Both the position numbers and the translations under genes were made by a program. The notes below the pieces were generated by a model, which worked only from the letters and a program-made list of their open reading frames with translations, was not told the DNA's origin and made no database searches. This document shows, in pieces, positions 24,952 to 33,258 of a stretch of DNA of 64,000 nucleotides. Every line of letters starts with the position of its first letter. The stretch's first letter is position 1. The stretch is from JAXGXJ01 sp963816155 (GTDB lineage Bacteria > Actinomycetota > Thermoleophilia > RBG-16-64-13): positions 124,001 through 188,000 of the forward strand of contig CAWFJE010000002.1 of assembly GCA_963816155.1 (NCBI GenBank), written 5' to 3'.

Positions 24952-25683
24952 TCAATGGACGATCCCGAGTTCTTGCGTCAGGGCACGGAGGTCCGCAACG
25001 AACTGCTTGTCCAGTATCACGACTCCACCGGCACCGGACTGTAGTTCCATGATCAGGCATGCAACATCATGTCCATGATCCCTCAGTAGCCTCTCACAAG
25101 CGGGGAAATCGTTCTGGGGCAGGACTACCGTGTTTGCGGTCGCCTGTGCAGTAATGCCGGCGGAGTCCGGAAGTGGCGTCGGATGGTCGGCCGGGCCGGG
25201 AAACCTCTCAGGAGAGGGGTGCCCGGAGATCTGAAGGTCATCGATGAAACCGTGATACCCGCCTTCGAACCGTGCGATCTTGCTCTTGCCGGTATGACCT
25301 CTTGCGATTCGCACTGCACTGATGCACGCCTCGCTGGCAGAACACGTGAACTTGATCCTCTGGACGGAGGGCACGCGTTGGCATATCAACTCCGCCAGAC
25401 GACGTTCGTACCGCGTGGGATTGCCAAAGGAAAAGCCTTTGGGAAGAGCTTCGAGAATCGCTTGGTTGATGGCCGGGTGATTGTGGCCTAGAACATTGAC
25501 GGTGAAGTTGCCTGGTGAGAGACATGATGGCCGAGCGAGAACTCGGAAAGGGAAGCCCATCTCAACCGTATGCTTGAAGTCTGCTCCATTGAAGACGTCC
25601 GGGTCCTGGGCGACGTTGGGGGGCGGGCCAAAGAGAAGCTTTCTGCCATGGGCGCCGTGATGTACGAGCGCCTCGCAGGCTTC
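24952..25683 (-). pseudogene. Class III aminotransferase (glutamate-1-semialdehyde aminomutase-like), truncated
   Basis: The frame has family sequence from EACEALVHHGAHGRK through GNFTVNVLGHNHPAI, RYERRLAELICQRVPSV, FTCSASEACISAVRIAR and FEGGYHGFIDD to CLIMELQSGAGGV. It then stops with TGA right after ELGIVH, where the family continues toward the FDEV motif and the PLP lysine. No continuation is visible downstream, and no start is clear upstream of 25683. With no lysine and no second half it cannot be active. The break lies beside the CocE gene end and the other side abuts a partial tRNA, so both borders look like recombination scars. Confidence 0.75.
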
Positions 25684-25701
25684 TCACGTTAACGATTCAA
25701 G

Positions 25702-25742
25702 TGAGCGGTGATGGACTCGAACCATCGGCCCTCGGATTGCAG
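25702..25742 (-). pseudogene. 3' half of a tRNA-Cys (anticodon loop to acceptor), possible att remnant
   Basis: Read on the minus strand, the segment contains CTGCAAT (a loop with anticodon GCA, cysteine), the 3' anticodon strand CCGAG, a T arm GATGG-TTCGAGT-CCATC and a 3' acceptor strand ACCGCTC. The 5' half is missing: the bases before the loop do not pair with CCGAG. A tRNA 3' half that starts at the anticodon loop is the usual footprint of integrase-mediated insertion into a tRNA gene. No integrase gene is seen in the window. Confidence 0.6.
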
Positions 25743-26084
25743 GAACGATGGCCGGCATGAAACCAGCGCTATTGCAGGGTCTATAGCGGGGAGTTAACGC
25801 GAAGTTCACGTGCATCGACACGCCCTGAGGTGCCCAGCTTCCGCCGGCGATACATGTACAGCTTTCAACCGGCGTTGACACCCCGCGCGGGGGGCGACTG
25901 TTTGGCTCACGATGGCTGGTCCATAGCCATGTTCTCACGCTTCATCCGCGAACCGTCGCTGTCACACTGTTTGCCCAACTCTTGTAGGTTGCACGTAGGC
26001 CGGAAAACCGTCTTCCGACCGCGGTCTTGCGCCTGCGCGAATCGACCAGTGCTCCTACGATTGCCTCGGGTTCGCGTGAAGTGG
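25743..26084. other. Intergenic stretch without a convincing gene
   Basis: About 340 bases between the tRNA remnant and a small doubtful ORF. Open frames on both strands show no recognisable sequence and no strong ribosome sites. It contains a short inverted repeat around 26000-26024 (GGAAAACCGTCTTCC-like), but no T-run. I see no RNA gene. Confidence 0.5.
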
Positions 26085-26210
26085 TCAGAGCACGAGCGGA
26101 CCACTGAGATCCAACAGCCGTTTGGCACCGTGATGCTCGATCCATCGCGAGTAATTGGCCCCCAGGAACATAGGGACCATCAGCATGATCCCGCCGGCCG
26201 TCTCAAACAT
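26085..26210 (-). CDS. Possible 41-residue membrane peptide or gene fragment
   Basis: From ATG 26210, directly after a purine-rich GGGCGGAGGG, the frame encodes FETAGGIMLMVPMFLGAN followed by YSRWIEHHG and a basic tail. The hydrophobic run could be one membrane helix. I do not recognise the family; it may be a leftover of a larger transporter. The gene is 70 bp downstream of the GH65 fusion on the same strand. Confidence 0.25.
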   Translation of the reverse strand: MFETAGGIMLMVPMFLGANYSRWIEHHGAKRLLDLSGPLVL

Positions 26211-26282
26211 CCCTCCGCCCCTGGGGCCGGGGAACTCCTGTCCTTGCTTGAGGCCTCAACTGTCCGGATGCTGGGTGAAGGG

Positions 26283-29200
26283 TCATCGATCCTGGAGAGG
26301 GCGTTGTACCGTCTCTCCAGGAAGCAGGCGGAGGACTTCGCGGCCGTGCGCGATACTCAGTTCCCCGCCCGATTCCACCCGATAAACGACGCCTTCCTCG
26401 GCAATATCGACCTTCAAGATCGAACCCGTCAGCCGCACCTTGAAGCAGAGACGGTCCAATCGCTCCGGCAGGCGGGGGCGAAAAGTGAGCCGTCCGTCAC
26501 GATCGCGCATCCCGCCAAAGCCATAGACGAGTGCCATCCATACCCCTCCGGCAGCGGCAATGTGCAGGCCGTCTCTCGAATTCCCGGCCACGTCGGCCAG
26601 GTCGATACCCGCTGCGTCGACGAAGTACTCCTCTGCCGCTCGCAGATCGTCTCCTACCTCGGCAGCCATGATGCACTGGATGCACTCCGAGAGGGAGGAG
26701 TCGCTCGTGGTGAGAGGATCGTAGTAGTCGAGGATCCTGCGTTTGTCATCGTCGGTGAACAGGTCACCCAAGAGGAATGCTGCAAGGACCACATCGGCCT
26801 GTTTGATCACTTGGTGCCGGTAGAGCACGAGAGGGTGATAGTGGAGTAGTAGGGGAAAGTTCTCGAACGGCGTATTCTCGAAGTCCCACGGCTCGAGATC
26901 GAGGAAGCCGTCGTCCTGCAAGTAGAGGCGCAGTCCCTCGTCGTAAGGGACATACATGAGGTCGGCAGCACGCTGCCAGAACAGCGACTCCGCTTCGTCC
27001 AGGCCGGTCCGCTCTACCAGCCGCGCGTGTTCCTCGGGGCGGGAACTCTTCAGCCACTCCACGACTCGCGTGGCTTGCCGCATGTTCTCTTGGGCCATGA
27101 GGTTGGTGAACGTGTTGTTGTCGACCAGGGCGCTGTACTCGTCGGGACCCGTCACGCCATTGATCACAAAACGGCCCTCTTTGCGGTCGGAGAAGAAGCC
27201 GAGACTGGCCCAGAGCCGAGCGGTCTCTACCAGGATCTCGGCACCATGCAGGGCCAGAAATTCGGTGTCGCCCGTAGCGTGAACATACTGGCCGAGCGCG
27301 TAGGCGATGTCTGCGTCTATATGGTACTGGGCGGTGCTGGCGGCGTAGTAGGCGGAGGCCTCATCACCGCTGATAGTGCGCCACGGAAACAACGCTCCTT
27401 GCTGGCTGACCTCGTGGGCTCTCCGCCGAGCCTTGTCGAGCATGACGTAGCGATGGCGAAGAAGGCTCTTGGCCGCGGCGGGGGCCGTATAGGTGAGAAA
27501 GGGCATCACGTAAATCTCGGCGTCCCAGAAATAGTGCCCTTCGTAGCCACGCCCCGTGAGCCCCTTGGCTGCGATGCCATGACCCTCCACCCTGGCTGAG
27601 GCCTGGAGCAGTTGGAATAGGTTGAAACGTACCGCCTGCTGGAGCAGCGGTGCGCCCTCGGTGATGACGTCGCTCTGCGACCAGAAGTCCTGCACGAATG
27701 AACGCTGCTCCCGGAGCAGGTGTTCGATGCTCTGGACAGTGGCCCGATCGAGGGTCTCTTCAACGCGAAACATCAACTCCGGCACCGGTTCACCGCCGTC
27801 GTGATTGTAGGCGACGTACTTGATCATCCTCACAGACTCGTCCTGCTCCGCTCTGAATCGGTATACGACCCTTGCCCAGTCCTCGTCGATGAGAACGCGG
27901 GGCGGGTCCACGGGCGTACCAGAGAGCAGCCGGTGATCCATGCCGCAGGCCATGCGCAGGCCACTCGCCCGGGCTCGGTAGGCAAGGAGCACCCGCTGGT
28001 CGGAGTCGCGCTCCCCGACCTTCTGCAGCACGCCATTCCCGAATACCGGACTCCGTCGCGGGTCGTGCGCGGCGGTGTCCCCGTTTTCGGGGTGGAGTTT
28101 GAGGTCGGAGGAGAGCGTCAGGTCGGCTGCTCCATCAAGCGACGACACCTCGTATTCCACACAGGCCAAGTGACGATTGACCAGCGAGACCATTCGTCTG
28201 CTCATGATGCGGAAGCGCCTTCCATCGGTGGCTCGCCAGACGACGTTTCGCTCAAGGGTACCCGCACTCATATCGAGAATCCGCTCGTATTCAAGGACGT
28301 CGCTTGTCTCCAAAGTGAAGGGATCGTCGTCGAGGTAGAGACGGATGATGGCACCGTCCGGCACTCCAAGTATCGTCTGGCCCGTCTCCGCGAAACCGTG
28401 CGCCCGCTCCGGATACTCAATGGGCCAGGTCTCGTAGAAGCCGTTCAGCATAGGCGCAGGATCGTAGAAAGGGTGGCCCTCGTCTTGAGTGCCGCGCATA
28501 CCGAGATAGCCGTTGGAAAGGGCGAATATGCTCTCCATCTGGGGAACGTAGTCGCGATGGAAATGACGCTCCACAAGACGGTGCTCATCCACGGGGAAGT
28601 CTTCGTCGGCTGCAAGCAGACGGGTCGCTCCCGCCCGTAGGCGGTGCGTCCGCGGGCCCAGAGGATGGTGGCGATCGCCCTCACAGGTGACCAGTTCTGC
28701 GAGATCCTCCACGACGATGTCGGCTCCAGCCTGCCGTAGCTCCTCGGGCTGGCCCAAGCGGTCCACCCCGATCACTATCCTGAAGCCTCCGGTTCGGGCC
28801 GCCGTGACACCGGCGCGAGAATCCTCGACGACCGCTGCGCGAGACGGATGAGCGTCCACGCGCCTGGCTGCCTCCAGGAAGGTGTCCGGAGCGGGTTTGC
28901 CGGGCAGGCCGAACTCGATCGCCGTGTCCCCGTCGACCCTTGCGTCGAAGAGGTCGGCGATCCCCGAGGCGTTCAGGATGGCGTCGGCGTTCGTGCTCGA
29001 TGTCACTACCGCCGTCCGCACCCCCCGCTCCCGTAACTCGCGCAGCCAGGCTACCGATCCCGGAAAGACCTCCACTCCTTCGGTCCGCAAGGCTTCCTCG
29101 ACGAAACCCTGCTTTCGGTTTCCGATGCCGTAGATGGACCATTCATCTGGAGGTGAATCAGGTGTACCCAGTGGTAACTCGATGCCTCGGGAAGCCAAGA

Positions 29201-29456
29201 AATCGCTGACACCATCCTGGCGAGGCTTTCCGTCTACGGTGGCTGCGTAGTCTTCGCCGACAGAAAAGCGCGGGGTCACAGAGCCGTTATCGGCGTCCCA
29301 GCTGTCGAGGAACCCATCGAAGGTGCGCTTCCAGGCGAGCGCATGCATGCGGGCGGTCGTCGTGAGAACGCCGTCCATATCGAACAGGACCGCGTCGAGG
29401 ACATCGGGCCCGAGGGCCGCGCACATCTCTTCGTTACGAGCAGATGCGTAGGCCAT
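26283..29456 (-). CDS. Fusion of HAD beta-phosphoglucomutase and GH65 disaccharide phosphorylase
   Basis: A 1057-residue two-part enzyme. Residues about 15-265 are a HAD phosphomutase: nucleophile Asp in AVLFDMDGVLTTT, Ser in VTSSTN, Lys in GLPGKPAPDTFLEAA and acidic pair in VVEDSRAG. Residues about 290-1050 are GH65: RHFHRDYVPQMESIFALSNGYLG at the start, catalytic acid Glu in VINGVTGPDEYSAL, phosphate-site residues in the KQADVVLAAFLL region and a C-terminal beta-sandwich. GH65 enzymes split maltose, trehalose or kojibiose with phosphate, giving beta-glucose 1-phosphate. The mutase then makes glucose 6-phosphate, so the fusion links two consecutive steps. Which disaccharide is used cannot be decided. 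The start ATG 29456 has a purine-rich GGCGGC upstream. Confidence 0.92.
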   Translation of the reverse strand: MAYASARNEEMCAALGPDVLDAVLFDMDGVLTTTARMHALAWKRTFDGFLDSWDADNGSVTPRFSVGEDYAATVDGKPRQDGVSDFLASRGIELPLGTPDSPPDEWSIYGIGNRKQGFVEEALRTEGVEVFPGSVAWLRELRERGVRTAVVTSSTNADAILNASGIADLFDARVDGDTAIEFGLPGKPAPDTFLEAARRVDAHPSRAAVVEDSRAGVTAARTGGFRIVIGVDRLGQPEELRQAGADIVVEDLAELVTCEGDRHHPLGPRTHRLRAGATRLLAADEDFPVDEHRLVERHFHRDYVPQMESIFALSNGYLGMRGTQDEGHPFYDPAPMLNGFYETWPIEYPERAHGFAETGQTILGVPDGAIIRLYLDDDPFTLETSDVLEYERILDMSAGTLERNVVWRATDGRRFRIMSRRMVSLVNRHLACVEYEVSSLDGAADLTLSSDLKLHPENGDTAAHDPRRSPVFGNGVLQKVGERDSDQRVLLAYRARASGLRMACGMDHRLLSGTPVDPPRVLIDEDWARVVYRFRAEQDESVRMIKYVAYNHDGGEPVPELMFRVEETLDRATVQSIEHLLREQRSFVQDFWSQSDVITEGAPLLQQAVRFNLFQLLQASARVEGHGIAAKGLTGRGYEGHYFWDAEIYVMPFLTYTAPAAAKSLLRHRYVMLDKARRRAHEVSQQGALFPWRTISGDEASAYYAASTAQYHIDADIAYALGQYVHATGDTEFLALHGAEILVETARLWASLGFFSDRKEGRFVINGVTGPDEYSALVDNNTFTNLMAQENMRQATRVVEWLKSSRPEEHARLVERTGLDEAESLFWQRAADLMYVPYDEGLRLYLQDDGFLDLEPWDFENTPFENFPLLLHYHPLVLYRHQVIKQADVVLAAFLLGDLFTDDDKRRILDYYDPLTTSDSSLSECIQCIMAAEVGDDLRAAEEYFVDAAGIDLADVAGNSRDGLHIAAAGGVWMALVYGFGGMRDRDGRLTFRPRLPERLDRLCFKVRLTGSILKVDIAEEGVVYRVESGGELSIAHGREVLRLLPGETVQRPLQDR

Positions 29457-29640
29457 GACCGCCGCCTCCTGTGCACGAGGACACGCCGGTCATGGTATCA
29501 AGCATCAACGTCCTACGGCGCCGACCATATCCTGTGGCAGCCCGGCGGCAGGTCACGGGGCACGTGTTGGGGGCAAGTGTAAAGCAGGTGCCGGAGCCAC
29601 GTGCTCAATCGGATCGGATCTACACGTCGAGGCGGCGGGC

Positions 29641-29919
29641 CTAAGAGATCCCTCCCAGGATCTGGAGGACGACGACCAGGATGATCAGACCCACGGCTGG
29701 GCTGAGGTCGAGCACAACCCCGCCGAAACTGAGTATGGGAAGAAGGCGGCGGAACGAATGCAGATAGGGCTCGGTCAGTACACGCAGCACCCAGTGGAGG
29801 CGGTGGATGGAAGTGCCGGGACGGGGCCGAAGCCAGCTCAGAAGCACCCGAGCGCCAATGAGGCACACGTACGCCGCTGTCAAGAGATAGAGGACATAGA
29901 CGATGGTGCCGAGCTGCAT
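29641..29919 (-). CDS. YggT family membrane protein
   Basis: A 92-residue protein with two hydrophobic segments (TIVYVLYLLTAAYVCLIGARVLLSW and LSPAVGLIILVVVLQILGG) and the family signature between them, VLRVLTEPYLHSFRRLLP. YggT proteins are small inner-membrane proteins often near cell-division or membrane genes; the function is poorly defined. The start is ATG 29919, after GGGGGG; upstream in-frame codons have no homology. It stands between the GH65 fusion and tRNA-Lys. Confidence 0.88.
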   Translation of the reverse strand: MQLGTIVYVLYLLTAAYVCLIGARVLLSWLRPRPGTSIHRLHWVLRVLTEPYLHSFRRLLPILSFGGVVLDLSPAVGLIILVVVLQILGGIS

Positions 29920-30036
29920 GGACCCCCCATCGGCGACCGCCCACAACCATCGACGACCGCTGCAGCATGTGCATTCCGTGTGCATTCAAGGCCGAATGAG
30001 GTCTATGGCCCCTCTCGACCAGCCAACAAACATAAT

Positions 30037-30061
30037 AAAACCCCTGTAAAACAGGGGTTTT
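30037..30061 (-). terminator. Rho-independent terminator of tRNA-Lys
   Basis: A perfect 10-bp stem (AAAACCCCTG / CAGGGGTTTT) with a 5-base loop sits six bases downstream of the tRNA on the minus strand, followed by TTTTATTAT in the transcript. Confidence 0.85.
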
Positions 30062-30066
30062 AGCAA

Positions 30067-30139
30067 TGAGCCGTGTTGGACTCGAACCAACGACCATCGG
30101 ATTAAAAGTCCGGTGCTCTACCAACTGAGCTAACGGCCC
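30067..30139 (-). tRNA. tRNA-Lys (anticodon UUU)
   Basis: A 73-base tRNA. The acceptor arms GGGCCGT and ACGGCTC pair (one G-T), the D arm has TAGCTCAGTTGGTAGAGC, the anticodon loop is CTTTTAA with anticodon TTT, and the T arm is GTTGG-TTCGAGT-CCAAC. CCA is not encoded. One anticodon-stem position (27-43) is a C-A mismatch. Confidence 0.96.
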
Positions 30140-30290
30140 ACATGGGAGGTCAGATTGTAGCCTCAGGTCGGTTGACTGTCAACGTGATGCACGGTACTGC
30201 CGCCGCCGCGGGCGCACGTCCCCTGGCGTCCCGAGCAGGGAACCGCCCGCCGCTCCGTCTTTGGTCGGGTCAGCTATTTACAGACAGCTT

Positions 30291-30306
30291 ATACCCCTCT
30301 GGGTAG
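30291..30306. promoter_or_regulatory. TACCC-N4-GGGTA dyad, operator candidate
   Basis: The sequence ATACCC CTCT GGGTAG precedes the cytochrome-like membrane protein gene. The same dyad, as ATACCC AGTA GGGTAT, occurs at 56882-56897 upstream of thioredoxin. The pattern resembles operators of CsoR/CstR-type repressors, which sense metals or persulfides; this assignment is from general knowledge of that family. Confidence 0.35.
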
Positions 30307-30379
30307 AGTGGGCTCAGCTCAGAAGCAGGCAACTGCGCTTCTGGACAGTGATGCCCCGACCATGGAGACGCTCTGCGAT

Positions 30380-31408
30380 ATGAGATTGAAGCGGAAGAGG
30401 ATCGCCACCATTGCCCTAGTCGCCAGCACGGCTCTGTTCGCCTTCACGTTCGGGGTGCAGTCGTCGGCACTGGCCTGGGACAACTGCCCCAAGGGTCTTG
30501 TCAACGACCCCTACCCCGGAGCCTGTGGCCGCTACGTCGACACGAACGGCGACGACATCTGCGACCTCTCCCAGCCCAGGCCCGTGGTAGCGACGACCCC
30601 CCAACGGGCGACGACAACCACCGAAGCGGTGAAGAAGGAAGAGCAGGTCACCACCACCACGGCCGTCGTGACGACCACCTCCGGAGAACCGCCCACCGGC
30701 GACTGCCCGTTGGGCCCCTGCGCCAACTGCGGTGCCTGCCTCAGCATCGGCTCGAGCATCTCCGCTTCCGACGTGATCGCCCAGAGCGGCGACGAGTACG
30801 GCAGCGACGCTCTGGCCGCCGGGGCCATCGCCCTCGCTGCCGCGGATTCCTCCGCGACCACCTCCACCACCATCCCCCCGACGGGCTCGGGCGATAGCGC
30901 CGCTGCAGGCGTCGCGGAGGCCTCGAGCAGCCCCGCCCTCTTCACCCACTACAACGTGAGCCCCATCGCCATCGCCTTCTTCCTCATCTACGGGGTGAGC
31001 TTCGTGCTGCACAAGACCAAGCGCATCCGACTGGCGACCCACCGCAAGGTGTGGAACGTCCTCCTGGCGGCGACGTTCCTCATCACGGGCATATTCGGCT
31101 TGATCCTGACCATCCAACTCGACTACGAACTACCCTTCAGGATCCCGTTCGACATCCTCTTCTGGCATGTGGAGGCGGGAGTGGCGATGACGCTCATCTC
31201 CCTCTTCCACCTGAGCTGGCACTTCAACTACTACAAGAACGTGTTCAGGAAGAGCCGCAGCAAGATGCGCGAGGCCCGGCAATTGGAGAAGGTACGCGAC
31301 GAAGGAGAGCGCCGCTTGGCCTGGGAAGCCCGTATGCAGAAGAAGGCCGAGACAGGCACCCGACGGACGGGCACGCAGCCGCGTGGAGATTTGAGCCCAG
31401 AGATCTAG
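30380..31408 (+). CDS. Secreted/membrane protein with Ca-like DxNGD loop, Thr-rich linker and cytochrome b-like membrane domain
   Basis: The product (342 residues from ATG 30380) opens with a signal-like RLKRKRIATIALVASTALFAFTF, then CPKGLVNDPYPGACGRYVDT followed by NGDDICDLSQ, a calcium-loop-like motif that I know from redox membrane proteins of anaerobes. A Thr/Ser-rich linker and a short CPLGPCANCGAC cysteine cluster follow. The C-terminal 130 residues contain three membrane helices with histidines spaced as in DUF4405-type di-heme domains (HYN, HKTKRIRLATHRK, FWHVEAG, HLSWHF). Electron transfer across the membrane is likely but the partners are unknown. The start is uncertain: GTG 30308 and ATG 30362 are in frame, but the operator-like dyad at 30291 favours a later start. 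Confidence 0.7.
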   Translation: MRLKRKRIATIALVASTALFAFTFGVQSSALAWDNCPKGLVNDPYPGACGRYVDTNGDDICDLSQPRPVVATTPQRATTTTEAVKKEEQVTTTTAVVTTTSGEPPTGDCPLGPCANCGACLSIGSSISASDVIAQSGDEYGSDALAAGAIALAAADSSATTSTTIPPTGSGDSAAAGVAEASSSPALFTHYNVSPIAIAFFLIYGVSFVLHKTKRIRLATHRKVWNVLLAATFLITGIFGLILTIQLDYELPFRIPFDILFWHVEAGVAMTLISLFHLSWHFNYYKNVFRKSRSKMREARQLEKVRDEGERRLAWEARMQKKAETGTRRTGTQPRGDLSPEI

Positions 31409-31530
31409 ACTCTGCGGGACAACGATCGCCGCACGACAGCAATCAGTGAGAGTGGGTGCCCGAGCGACGCCCCGGGGCGCCGTGCTTCCGCAAGGTCACT
31501 CTCGGACCGTCAAGTATTCCCCTATGAGCA

Positions 31531-31605
31531 GCGAGCCTGGTATCGCCTTGCGCAGGCGGCCGCCATGGTGTCATAGGCGCCGGAGCAAGGTGATGCCAGG
31601 CTCGC
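31531..31605. terminator. Long inverted repeat between convergent genes, probable bidirectional terminator
   Basis: Arms of 21 bases (31531-31551 and 31585-31605) pair at 19 positions; the left arm begins GCGAGCCTGG and the right ends CCAGGCTCGC. It lies between the plus-strand membrane protein and the end of purH. There is no T-run, so factor-dependent pausing or RNA protection are alternatives. Confidence 0.5.
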
Positions 31606-31610
31606 CCCGC

Positions 31611-33152
31611 TTAGTGCCGGAAGTGCCTCCGCCCCGTGACCACCATGGCCATCCCCCGCTCGTTGGCCAAGGCCAGCGCTTCGTCGTCCCGCTTGGAGCC
31701 TCCGGGGTGGATGGCCGCCGTGGCGCCGGCATCGGCCACAACCTGGAGAGCATCGGGGAAGGGGAAGAAGGCGTCCGAGGCCACCACGCTCCCGGCCACT
31801 GGGAAGCGGGCACGGCTCACAGCCAGGTTGGAGGAGTCCACGCGACTCATCTGGCCAGCTCCCACACCGATGGTCATGAGGTCCTTGGCCAGGATGATGG
31901 CGTTGGACTTGGTGTGCTTGGCCACCCGCCAGGCGAAGAGCAGGTCGCCCCATTCGGCCTCGGTGGGGTGACGGGTGCTGACGACCTCCATGTTCTCACG
32001 CTCGTCGAACTCGCAGTCCCAATCCTGCACCAGCATGCCCGCGTGGACGCGCTTCATATCGAAACTGCCCCCACACACCTCGCGCTTCTGCTGACCGGTG
32101 AGGATGCGGATGTTCTCCTTGCGGGTCAGGATGGCCAGTCCCTCCCCGGTGTAGGCGGGCGCCCACAATACTTCTACGAAGTTGGTCGACAGCAGGCGGG
32201 CGATATCCTCATCCACCGTGCGGTTGACCGCTATCACTCCACCGAAGGCCGACACGGGATCGCAGGAGAAGGCCTTGTCATAGGCACCGGCGATAGTCTC
32301 GGCCAGCGCGACGCCACAGGGGTTGTTGTGCTTGATGACCACGCAGGCGGGGAGAGAGTACTCATCGAGGGTGCGCCGGGCGGCATCGAGGTCCAGCAGG
32401 TTGTTGAAGGACAGCGCCCCGCCGTGCAACTGCTCCAGCATGTCCTCCCGAGCGCCGGCGGCGCTGGCCTCCGCGTACCAGGCGGCACGCTGGTGGGGGT
32501 TCTCGCCGTAGCGCAGGTCCTTGACCTTGACCAGGTCCACCATGAGGTTGTTGGGGAAGTCGTCCTCCTGCTCAGCGAACCAGGAGGCGATGACCGAGTC
32601 GTAATGGGCCGTGTGATGGAAGGCCTTCACCGCGAGGCGCTTGCGCGTCTCCAGCGACAGCGCCCCCTGGCCGGCCTGGAGTTCGGCCAAGATGGCCGCG
32701 TAGTCGGCAGGGTCGACGACGATGCCCACCCCGCCGAAGTTCTTGGCCGCGGCCCGCACCATGCAGGGACCGCCGATGTCGATGTTCTCGACGGCATCTT
32801 CTTCTTTGACTCCCCGCTGGGATGTGACCTGCTCGAAGGGATACAGGTTGACCACCACCAGATCGATAGGCTTGATGCCCAGTTCGGCGATGGCCTTCAT
32901 GTGCGTGGCCCGGCTGCGGTCGGCGAGGATGCCACCGTGGATGGCCGGATGAAGGGTCTTCACACGCCCGTCCATGATCTCCGGGAAACCCGTGACCTCC
33001 GAGATGCCTGTGATAGGCAGTCCGCCCTCCCGCAACGAGCGGGCCGTTCCCCCGGTGGAGACGATCTCTACCCCCAGCTCCACCAGGCCCCGGACGAAGG
33101 GCTCGAGATCCCGCTTATCCGACACAGATACCAACGCACGCTTGACCTTCAC
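31611..33152 (-). CDS. purH: Bifunctional AICAR formyltransferase/IMP cyclohydrolase
   Basis: Catalyses the last two steps of IMP synthesis: formyl transfer from 10-formyl-THF to AICAR and ring closure. The 513-residue length is normal. The IMP cyclohydrolase domain covers residues 1 to about 195 (RALVSVSDKRDLEPFVRGL, GRVKTLHPAIHGGIL) and the transformylase about 200-513 (KVKDLRYGENPHQRA, VVIKHNNPCGVA with catalytic Lys-His, AFGGVIAVN, IHPGGSKRDDE). The start is GTG 33152, five bases after AAGGAGG; the longer upstream frame is not homologous. It follows purN by about 100 bp. Confidence 0.97.
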   Translation of the reverse strand: MKVKRALVSVSDKRDLEPFVRGLVELGVEIVSTGGTARSLREGGLPITGISEVTGFPEIMDGRVKTLHPAIHGGILADRSRATHMKAIAELGIKPIDLVVVNLYPFEQVTSQRGVKEEDAVENIDIGGPCMVRAAAKNFGGVGIVVDPADYAAILAELQAGQGALSLETRKRLAVKAFHHTAHYDSVIASWFAEQEDDFPNNLMVDLVKVKDLRYGENPHQRAAWYAEASAAGAREDMLEQLHGGALSFNNLLDLDAARRTLDEYSLPACVVIKHNNPCGVALAETIAGAYDKAFSCDPVSAFGGVIAVNRTVDEDIARLLSTNFVEVLWAPAYTGEGLAILTRKENIRILTGQQKREVCGGSFDMKRVHAGMLVQDWDCEFDERENMEVVSTRHPTEAEWGDLLFAWRVAKHTKSNAIILAKDLMTIGVGAGQMSRVDSSNLAVSRARFPVAGSVVASDAFFPFPDALQVVADAGATAAIHPGGSKRDDEALALANERGMAMVVTGRRHFRH

Positions 33153-33258
33153 TATTTCCTCCTCCAAGGAGCCGGTTCTATCCCGGCCCGTCTGACTACC
33201 ACGTCTGGCTGCTTCGCCCGATTGCCGCACCCGCACGCTGCGTCGCGGTAACCGCACG

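Noticed and set aside
24930..24960. UGA at the end of the aminotransferase fragment as selenocysteine
   Set aside because: After the UGA only a few codons remain before another stop, the following residues do not match the family, and no suitable hairpin follows.
31446..33251. 601-codon plus-strand open frame opposite purH
   Set aside because: It is an antisense shadow of a certain gene in GC-rich DNA; no homology and His/Gly/Val-rich composition typical of shadows.
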